A stretch of 64,000 nt of DNA, from contig NZ_JBQCHP010000124.1 in NCBI RefSeq assembly GCF_051954575.1, positions 6,830 to 70,829 of the forward strand. The letters run 5' to 3'. Below are positions 58,622-64,000 of this stretch, piece by piece (positions within the stretch are counted from its first letter, which is position 1; every line of letters begins with the position of its first letter). A program made the position numbers and the translations under genes. Source of the DNA: Dyella_B sp035690825 (GTDB lineage: Bacteria; Pseudomonadota; Gammaproteobacteria; Xanthomonadales; Rhodanobacteraceae). Below the pieces are notes generated by a model. It searched no databases. It saw only the letters and a list, made by a program, of their open reading frames with translations, and had not been told where the DNA came from.

Positions 58622-61129
58622 CTACTGGCAAGCCTCGCAGTACTCCGGATTCTCCAGCGAGCAGAACACCGCCGCGGTGGCGGACTCCTGTGCGTCGGGC
58701 GCAGGTGCCGCAACGGCCGAGGCGGTCACCGTGGTCTTGGCGATCTTGGTCGCCGGCCGCGAGCGCAGGTAGTAGGTGGTCTTCACACCTGCCTTCCACG
58801 CGTACATGTACATGGAGCTCAGCTGCCCGATGTTCGGGTTCTCCATGAACAGGTTCAGCGACTGGCTCTGGTCGATGTACGCACCGCGTGCCGCGGCCAG
58901 GTCGATCAGCGCTTTCTGCGGCAGCTCCCACACTGTGCGATAGATCGCACGCAGGCGCTCGGGAATCGCGTTGATGCCCTGGATCGAACCTTCCGCCAGC
59001 TTGATCGCATCGCGGATTTCCGACGTCCACAAGCCGAGCGCCTTGAGCTCGTCGACCAGGTAGCGGTTCACCACCAGGAAGTCGCCCGACAGCGTTTCGC
59101 GCTTGAACAGGTTGCTGACCTGCGGCTCGATGCATTCGTAGCAGCCGGCGATCGATGCGATCGTTGCGGTGGGCGCAATCGCGATCAGCAGCGAGTTGCG
59201 CAGGCCCTTCGCTTTGATCGCTTCGCGCAGGGCTTGCCAGCGCGCCGTATCGTGCGGTTTCGCGCTCGGCCAATAGTCGAACTGCAGTTCGCCGTTGGCC
59301 GCGCGGCTTTCATCGAAGCCCGGGTGCGCGCCGTGCTGCTCGGCCAGTGCGTTCGACTGCGCCAAGGCGTTGTAATAGATCTCTTCCGCGATGCGCGTGG
59401 ACAGTTCCAATGCTTCGGCCGAATCGAACGGCAGACGCAGCTTGAAGAACACATCCTGCAGGCCCATCACGCCCAACCCTACCGGGCGCCACTTGCGATT
59501 GGCGGTGGCGGCGGTGTCGATCGGATAGAAGTTGAGATCGATCACGCGATCGAGCTGGCGCACGGCGGTACGCACGGTGCCGGCGAGCTTGGCGAAATCG
59601 AACGCGCCATCGACCACGTGGCGGGCGAGATTGATCGAGCCGAGATTGCACACCGCCGTTTCGCCGGCCGAGGTCACTTCCAGGATCTCGGTACACAAGT
59701 TCGACAAGTGGATGACGTTGTCCGGCTTGGCCGTCTGATTGCTGGTGGCGTTGCTGCGATCCTTGAAGGTCATCCAGCCGTTGCCGGTCTGCGCCAGCGT
59801 GCGCAGCATACGCGCATACAGCTCGCGCGCCTTCACCGTCTTCACGGCCAGGCCATCGGCTTCAGCCTGGTGATACGCGCGCTCGAACGTCTCGCCCCAG
59901 GTATCGATGAAGTGCGGCACGATCTTCGGATCGAACAGCGACCAGTTGCCGTCGTGCTCGACGCGGCGCATGAATTCGTCGGGAATCCAGTTGGCCAGGT
60001 TGAGGTTGTGCGTGCGGCGCGCCTCGTCGCCGGTGTTGTCGCGCAGTTCGAGGAATTCCTCGATGTCCGCGTGCCACGGTTCCAGGTACACGCAGGCCGC
60101 GCCTTTGCGCTTGCCGCCCTGGTTTACCGCGGCGACGGACGCGTCCAGCGTTTTGAGCCACGGCACCAGGCCGTTGGAATGACCGTTGGTGCCCTTGATC
60201 AGCGAGCCGCGCGAACGCACGCGCGAATACGCCAGGCCGATGCCGCCGGCGAACTTGCTGAGCTTGGCGACGTCGCCGTATTTCTCGTAGATCGACTCCA
60301 GCGAATCGAGCGGCGAATCGAGCAGGAAGCAGGAGCTCAACTGCTCATGCGCGGTACCGGCGTTGAACAGCGTCGGCGAGCTGGCGATGTATTCCAGCGA
60401 GGAAAGCAGGCGATACAACTCCAGCGTTTCGCCGATCTCGTTGCCACCCAGCGCACAGGCGATGCGCATGAAGAAATACTGCGGCGTCTCGATCACCTTG
60501 CGCAATTGCGGATGGCGCAACAGATAACGGTCGTACACGGTGCGCAGGCCGAAGTATTCGAAGCGGCGCGTGGCGTGCGGATCGATCGCGTCGTTGAGCT
60601 TGCGCGCGTTGGCGGAAACGAAATCGCGCAGGCGCGCATTGACGATGCCAAGTTCCGCGCCGCGCGCGATCGATTGCGAGAAGCTCTGGATTTCCTGTCC
60701 GCTGACTTCCTTGTCGATGAACGCGCCAAGCAGACGTGCCGCAAGCTGGCCGTATTCGGGTTCTTCGGCGGTCAGCGCCGCGGCGGTGCGGATGGAAAGC
60801 TGGTCCAGCTCCTGCGTGGTCGCGCCGTCATACAGGCCGCCGATGGTCTTCAGCGCCACGCGCAGCGGATCGACTGCGTGCAGGCCTTCGGCGCTGCGCG
60901 TCACCGCGCGCACGATCTTGTTGACGTCGACAACTTCCTGGCGGCCATTGCGCTTGGTGACGCGCATCTGGCCGGGGTTGTGCGGAGGGGTGAGAGCGAA
61001 TGGGGCTTCAGCGGTAGCGGACATCGTTTCGGGGATGGCAGTGGCCGGCACGTGGGTGTCGGCGGAAAAAGCGGCGGCTTCCACGCGAACGTCGGTGCGC
61101 TCGCGCGATTCGGTATCGATAGGTTGCAT
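58622..61129 (-). CDS. nrdA: Class Ia ribonucleotide reductase large subunit
   Basis: 835 residues. After an unusual Ala/Pro-rich 50-residue extension comes the ATP-cone (MRVTKRNGRQEVVDVNKIVR). The catalytic barrel has SSCFLLDSPLDS with the first redox Cys, the active-site NLCTEI and a QSLNLFMENPN loop. The C-terminal CxxC tail (EYCEACQ) receives electrons from thioredoxin or glutaredoxin. It reduces ribonucleotides to deoxyribonucleotides with the NrdB radical. The ATG at 61129 has GGAG 8 bases upstream. A cobalamin riboswitch in its leader implies B12 represses this B12-independent enzyme. Confidence 0.95.
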   Translation of the reverse strand: MQPIDTESRERTDVRVEAAAFSADTHVPATAIPETMSATAEAPFALTPPHNPGQMRVTKRNGRQEVVDVNKIVRAVTRSAEGLHAVDPLRVALKTIGGLYDGATTQELDQLSIRTAAALTAEEPEYGQLAARLLGAFIDKEVSGQEIQSFSQSIARGAELGIVNARLRDFVSANARKLNDAIDPHATRRFEYFGLRTVYDRYLLRHPQLRKVIETPQYFFMRIACALGGNEIGETLELYRLLSSLEYIASSPTLFNAGTAHEQLSSCFLLDSPLDSLESIYEKYGDVAKLSKFAGGIGLAYSRVRSRGSLIKGTNGHSNGLVPWLKTLDASVAAVNQGGKRKGAACVYLEPWHADIEEFLELRDNTGDEARRTHNLNLANWIPDEFMRRVEHDGNWSLFDPKIVPHFIDTWGETFERAYHQAEADGLAVKTVKARELYARMLRTLAQTGNGWMTFKDRSNATSNQTAKPDNVIHLSNLCTEILEVTSAGETAVCNLGSINLARHVVDGAFDFAKLAGTVRTAVRQLDRVIDLNFYPIDTAATANRKWRPVGLGVMGLQDVFFKLRLPFDSAEALELSTRIAEEIYYNALAQSNALAEQHGAHPGFDESRAANGELQFDYWPSAKPHDTARWQALREAIKAKGLRNSLLIAIAPTATIASIAGCYECIEPQVSNLFKRETLSGDFLVVNRYLVDELKALGLWTSEIRDAIKLAEGSIQGINAIPERLRAIYRTVWELPQKALIDLAAARGAYIDQSQSLNLFMENPNIGQLSSMYMYAWKAGVKTTYYLRSRPATKIAKTTVTASAVAAPAPDAQESATAAVFCSLENPEYCEACQ

Positions 61130-61264
61130 GTCGGACGCTCCAGGCTGTGGAATCGGTCCGGGCCGGAAACATCCGGTTCGTGCGGACCGACTCCTTGGGA
61201 CTCAACCGCCTGCTCCCGCGCGCAGGGCTGAGGTGGCGGCGTGCCGTCACCGGCGGCAGGGCGC

Positions 61265-61480
61265 TCCGGCCATGCCGTGTCGGCAGGTCTTCGGACTTGC
61301 GGATGTGCATCGTGCGATGCGCCTACTCGCCCCGCTTCCCGGCCGTTGCAGGCCAGTGCGTACTTTGGGCTTTCGTCTCCGCTTACCGCTGCGGGGCAGT
61401 TCCGGATTTCCACCGGATTCCCTAGCCGCCCACGACATGATCGGTGGCGGCGACCGACGGGGCACAACATATCGGGGTGG
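61265..61480 (-). promoter_or_regulatory. Cobalamin riboswitch upstream of nrdA
   Basis: On the minus strand the leader contains the conserved series of the adenosylcobalamin aptamer. AGGGAATCCGGTGGAAATCC is followed by CTGCCCCGCAGCGGTAA, later CACTGG..CCGGGAAGCGGGGCGAG, and ending with the B12-box AAGTCCGAAGACCTGCCGAC (61281-61299). The box ends about 150 bp before the nrdA ATG, leaving room for an expression platform. AdoCbl binding normally turns such leaders off, so nrdA would be expressed when B12 is scarce. Confidence 0.9.
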
Positions 61481-61504
61481 CCTGGATCGGTCAACCCAAT
61501 AATT

Positions 61505-61524
61505 TGTGGATAGCCGGTGGATAA
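61505..61524. promoter_or_regulatory. Two DnaA-box-like 9-mers upstream of nrdA
   Basis: On the minus strand, CTATCCACA (61505-61513) and TTATCCACC (61516-61524) each match the DnaA box TTATCCACA at 8 of 9 positions. They lie just upstream of the riboswitch, where the nrdA promoter is expected. In E. coli the nrdAB promoter is also bound by DnaA. Confidence 0.45.
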
Positions 61525-61578
61525 GCACCACGAAGCCAGGCGCGGCGCGGGCTTGCGTGAACTAAGAATTTTTCGGGG

Positions 61579-61875
61579 CTAATGCCAGATGGCCAGGATC
61601 ATCCCCAGCCACATCAGGATCAGCCCCGCCGCGAAACTGCGCCGCGCCGGCGCGATGCGCTCGACGGCGTCCTCGGGCACCGGCGTGGTGGCGATCCAGA
61701 TCGCCGCGCCCAGCGCCATGAAGCTGAGGAAGGCCAGGCACACCACCGCGATGTCGCGCGTGTTCCACGGCGTGGGCTCGTGCACGCCCCAGTAGCCGAG
61801 GAAGGCCATGCCCATTGCGGACATGGTGGCGGACGCGGAGCAAAGGCCAACGACCGAACCGGTGGGTGCGCGCAT
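61579..61875 (-). CDS. Small membrane protein
   Basis: 98 residues with three predicted membrane segments (MSAMGMAFLGYWG, IAVVCLAFLSFMALGAAIWI, SFAAGLILMWLGMILAIW). The start at 61875 is the first Met that avoids a polar, repeat-derived N-terminus; an in-frame Met lies 13 codons upstream. Family not recognised. It is transcribed toward nrdA and separated from it by the riboswitch region. No functional clue from context. Confidence 0.65.
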   Translation of the reverse strand: MRAPTGSVVGLCSASATMSAMGMAFLGYWGVHEPTPWNTRDIAVVCLAFLSFMALGAAIWIATTPVPEDAVERIAPARRSFAAGLILMWLGMILAIWH

Positions 61876-61935
61876 GGTCGACTCCGCGGTGAGGAGGGAT
61901 GGATCGTAGCGCAAGGGTAATGCTTGCCGAAAACA

Positions 61936-62086
61936 GCCCCCTCCCCTACGTGCAGTAGGGGAGGGTTGGGGTGGGGTGAAGCAACCTCGCGAGGTACTTC
62001 AACCATACGGCAAGCTCAAACAACCCCACCCCGGCCCTCCCCCCGGATCAAGTCCGGGGCAGGCTCTGCAAGCAGGGGAGGGGGTT
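61936..62086. repeat. R3 repeat overlapping the end of the DUF2867 gene
   Basis: CCCTCCCCTACGTGCAGTAG..GGGAGGG and GGTTGGGGTGGGG face CAACCCCACCCCGGCCCTCC. A CCGGATCAAGTCCGGGGC insert, shared with R2 copies, sits in the right half. The right part (from 62016) is translated as the C-terminal tail of the neighbouring gene. Confidence 0.8.
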
Positions 62087-63503
62087 CCATCTGCCGCTCA
62101 AGTTGTCCATGCAACAACTGCTCAACCGCCTGCCGCAACAGCGTAGGCGCGATGTAGCGCTGATGGACGTGCTCGATCACCGCCATGTAGACATGCCCGA
62201 ACAGATTCGTGCAGTGCACCCGCGTGCCGAGGGTGAAGTCGACGCGATCACCAGTGATGACCACACCCACGCAGGAACGAAATTGCAGATGCTTGTCGTT
62301 GGCGCCCAGGACCACCTGGCATTGCGTATCCGCGGCGTCGATGGCCTGCTCGCGCACCGGAAAACCTGCGAACACGTTATCGCTCGGCGGCGATAGCAAC
62401 GAGGACACCGGACATCCCAGCGCCGACGTGCGCAGCCCCAACGGTTTCACCAGCAGATTGCGCAAGCGCATCAGGGCGCTGACGCTTGGCGGTGGGCTTT
62501 GTACGAAGGCATCGAGCAGGCCCGCAAGCAACTTCTTCGTGCCGAGGCGCGAAAGCGATGGTTCGAGCATGCTGATCAGGCAATGGTCCTCGTAGTGGAT
62601 GGGGCCATCGTTCAGCTGCCCGCGCAGCAGCGAATCGGCAGGCGCGTCGGTGAAGGCGATGACCTTGGGCTCGCTGTTCCACCCATAGCCGACCCGGTTT
62701 CCCCATCTCGCCAGATAAGCTCTCAGCCCGCCGACCGTGCGGCGCACGATGTTGCACAAGGCACTGTGCCAGGTGCCTGCCGGCGCATCGAGCGACAGCG
62801 CGATGGTCGGCAGCGAGGCGAGCGAGGCATGGCGCAACAGCGCGACGACGCTCGGCGGCGGCAGTTCGGTCAGGCCCGGAAGCGTCGCCTGGTTCGCCAT
62901 TACCTGTTGCTTCAGATCGTCGGACAACGCGCCCCCCAGTTCATTGGTATGGCAGGAAATGGCGAACAAGGCCGGATGGCGCGTGTTCTCCTTGAGCGGC
63001 GTGAACTGATGCCAGGTGCCGCCGCCGAAGCGCACCGTGAAAAAGCAATCCGGCGGAATCTCCACGCAACGCATGGCGGCAACGAAGCGGGCGGGATCTT
63101 GCGCGATATCGGCATCCGTCGCGGTAGAGAAACGCAACCGCGCGCCGCCGCTGCCGGATACGGCAGTAAACACACGATGTCCCGCATGCCGATGGAACGG
63201 ATGGCCGTTGGCGCCGACGGTGAACGTATATAACGAGGTGGCATCGCCCTGCTGCAGGTTGGTGTCGCCGATGCGCGCGGACGGTTCGTCCAGTTCATCG
63301 CGGAAGCTGTCGTGACGGCGCTGCCTGGCCGTCACGTCGACGAACAGCTTGTCGCCCGCGCCATGCCCGAGCTGTCCGATCAGCAAAACTTCAATCGGCA
63401 ATCCGCCGCTGTGTGCAGCAGCCAGGCGCACCGACGGAAAACTTCGCACGGTGCGCGGCGACGGCGAGAGCTTCAAACCCGGAACAGCCTGTGCAACCGA
63501 CAT
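62016..63503 (-). CDS. DUF2867 protein with N-terminal cupin-like part
   Basis: 495 residues. The N-terminal portion has a cupin-like His pattern (FHRHAGHRVFTAVSGSGGAR, FGGGTWHQFTPLKENTRHPA). The C-terminal 150 residues match DUF2867 (PVSSLLSPPSDNVFAGFPVR, NDKHLQFRSCVGVVI, TLGTRVHCTNLFGHVYMAVI). The start at 63503 is chosen because AGGAGG stands 6 bases before it. The last roughly 20 residues (ending PDLIRGEGRGGVV) are translated from the R3 repeat, so the original C-terminus was probably shorter. It follows the ArsR-type regulator by 26 bp. Function unknown. Confidence 0.82.
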   Translation of the reverse strand: MSVAQAVPGLKLSPSPRTVRSFPSVRLAAAHSGGLPIEVLLIGQLGHGAGDKLFVDVTARQRRHDSFRDELDEPSARIGDTNLQQGDATSLYTFTVGANGHPFHRHAGHRVFTAVSGSGGARLRFSTATDADIAQDPARFVAAMRCVEIPPDCFFTVRFGGGTWHQFTPLKENTRHPALFAISCHTNELGGALSDDLKQQVMANQATLPGLTELPPPSVVALLRHASLASLPTIALSLDAPAGTWHSALCNIVRRTVGGLRAYLARWGNRVGYGWNSEPKVIAFTDAPADSLLRGQLNDGPIHYEDHCLISMLEPSLSRLGTKKLLAGLLDAFVQSPPPSVSALMRLRNLLVKPLGLRTSALGCPVSSLLSPPSDNVFAGFPVREQAIDAADTQCQVVLGANDKHLQFRSCVGVVITGDRVDFTLGTRVHCTNLFGHVYMAVIEHVHQRYIAPTLLRQAVEQLLHGQLERQMEPPPLLAEPAPDLIRGEGRGGVV

Positions 63504-63529
63504 GACCATCCTCCTGCTGGAATAGTGGT

Positions 63530-63847
63530 TCAGGCCTTCCGTTTGGTGGAACGCTGGTGTGCCTCGCGCTTCAGCGGCCGGCCGCGCGGACACAGCTCGA
63601 AGGCGAAGCCGGTGAGTGTGTTGACCAGGTTGTCGCGATTGAGCTGGTAGTAGACGTACTGGCCGCGCCGCTCGCTGTTGACCAGGCCTGCCGTTTCCAG
63701 CACCGAAAGATGGCGTGACACCGCCGGTGCGCTCATCGCGAAGCGTCCGGCGATTTCACCGGCGGTGAGTTCCTGCTCGGAAAGATAGGCGAGTATTTCG
63801 CGTCGCGGGCGCGAGGCGAGTGCTTCGAAGATACGATCAATGACCAT
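63530..63847 (-). CDS. ArsR-family transcriptional regulator
   Basis: 105 residues, winged-helix repressor of the ArsR/SmtB type: IFEALASRPRREILAYLSEQ, ELTAGEIAGRFAMSAPAVSR (recognition helix), HLSVLETAGLVNSERRGQYV with the wing. The metal-binding ELCVCDL-type Cys motif is absent, so it is probably not a metal sensor; a redox or small-molecule signal is possible. First gene of a two-gene operon with the DUF2867 protein. A perfect palindrome 24 bp upstream of its start suggests autoregulation. Confidence 0.92.
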   Translation of the reverse strand: MVIDRIFEALASRPRREILAYLSEQELTAGEIAGRFAMSAPAVSRHLSVLETAGLVNSERRGQYVYYQLNRDNLVNTLTGFAFELCPRGRPLKREAHQRSTKRKA

Positions 63848-63870
63848 AGCAATTAAGCAATTAACATATT

Positions 63871-63886
63871 TGCTAAATATTTAGCA
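63871..63886. promoter_or_regulatory. Palindromic operator upstream of the ArsR-type gene
   Basis: TGCTAAATATTTAGCA, an exact 16-bp AT-rich palindrome, preceded by a direct repeat GCAATTAAGCAATTA at 63849-63864. Both the position and the AT-rich dyad are typical of ArsR-family binding sites. Confidence 0.65.
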
Positions 63887-63929
63887 GAGATCGGTCGTAG
63901 GCGTCAAGGCCCGGCGAGCTGAGGTGTCC

Positions 63930-64000
63930 TGTAGGTTGGGTTAGCGCCGCGTAACCCAACAAATTCGAGGGGGCTAGTTTGGGTAAGCTGCGCTAACCCA
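63930..64000. repeat. Partial repeat running off the window
   Basis: GTAGGTTGGGTTAGCGCCGC followed by GTAACCCAACAAATTC, then GGGTAAGCTGCGCTAACCCA at the edge: an R2-related hairpin with GGGTTA/TAACCC arms. Its right end is outside the window. Confidence 0.6.

Noticed and set aside
58607..61231. Long plus-strand open frame opposite nrdA
   Set aside because: Antisense shadow of nrdA that also crosses the riboswitch; composition is Arg/Gly-rich without motifs.

Overview
The window looks like a chromosomal segment of a GC-rich gammaproteobacterium, most likely a Xanthomonadales/Rhodanobacteraceae soil or plant-associated species (Dyella, Rhodanobacter, Frateuria, Luteibacter type). The basis is large TonB-dependent receptors (one Oar-like), secreted plant-polysaccharide enzymes, an S9 dipeptidyl-peptidase-like protein, the long form of QueF, a class I ribonucleotide reductase behind a cobalamin riboswitch, and many REP-like hairpin repeats between genes. 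The genus is an inference. I saw no rRNA, tRNA, CRISPR array or complete insertion sequence.

Layout. 1-6.7 kb: the 3' end of a sensor kinase, then an overlapping three-gene RND efflux operon (permease, adaptor, outer-membrane lipoprotein). 7-13.7 kb: a minus-strand carbohydrate block with a TonB-dependent receptor, a GH127 beta-L-arabinofuranosidase-type enzyme and a right-handed beta-helix protein. 14-17.3 kb: a tightly coupled minus-strand operon encoding a fusion of an ABC-type ATPase with a dual-specificity phosphatase, two roadblock/LC7-type proteins, a winged-helix-like protein and an MglA/Arf-like small GTPase. This is the most unusual system in the window. 17.9-24.4 kb: a membrane protein, a flavoprotein disulfide reductase, a GH74 xyloglucanase and a GH27 alpha-galactosidase. 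24.9-26.6 kb: a lipoprotein and an RMD1/DUF155 protein. 27.1-34 kb: two hybrid histidine kinases. The first carries about eight tandem HAMP units and is split by an apparent one-base deletion. 34.1-36.3 kb: an orphan tssA and an AraC-type regulator. 37.2-41.5 kb: an AcvB/VirJ-like hydrolase coupled to mprF, then a lipoprotein. 42-45.3 kb: an Oar-like receptor. 45.4-49.8 kb: queF, a RidA-family gene, an aldo/keto reductase diverging from a LysR regulator, and a glutathione S-transferase. 49.9-53.3 kb: a secreted S9 peptidase and a HExxH protein. 53.3-55.7 kb: a BlaR1/BlaI pair with two clear BlaI-type operators but no beta-lactamase beside it. 55.8-57 kb: a DUF2076 protein and a GNAT acetyltransferase. 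57.3-61.5 kb: nrdA, a small gene and nrdB behind a cobalamin riboswitch and two DnaA-box-like sites. 61.6-64 kb: a small membrane protein, a DUF2867 protein and an ArsR-type repressor with a palindromic operator.

Four themes link the genes. Saccharide acquisition: GH74, GH27, GH127, the beta-helix protein and a TonB receptor could together strip xyloglucan- or pectin-type side chains. Envelope defence: RND efflux, aminoacyl-phosphatidylglycerol synthesis and hydrolysis, and BlaR1/BlaI. Signalling: the two hybrid kinases and the GTPase/roadblock/phosphatase operon. DNA precursor supply: nrdAB, apparently switched by B12.

Three dispersed repeat families occupy most intergenic gaps. R1 has a GTCATTCCGGCGAA core, R2 a GTAGGTTGGGGTGCGAACCCC core, and R3 a CCTCCCCTGC..GCAGGGGAGGG core. 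They are sometimes nested in each other, and one R1 copy has been split by a small MITE-like element.
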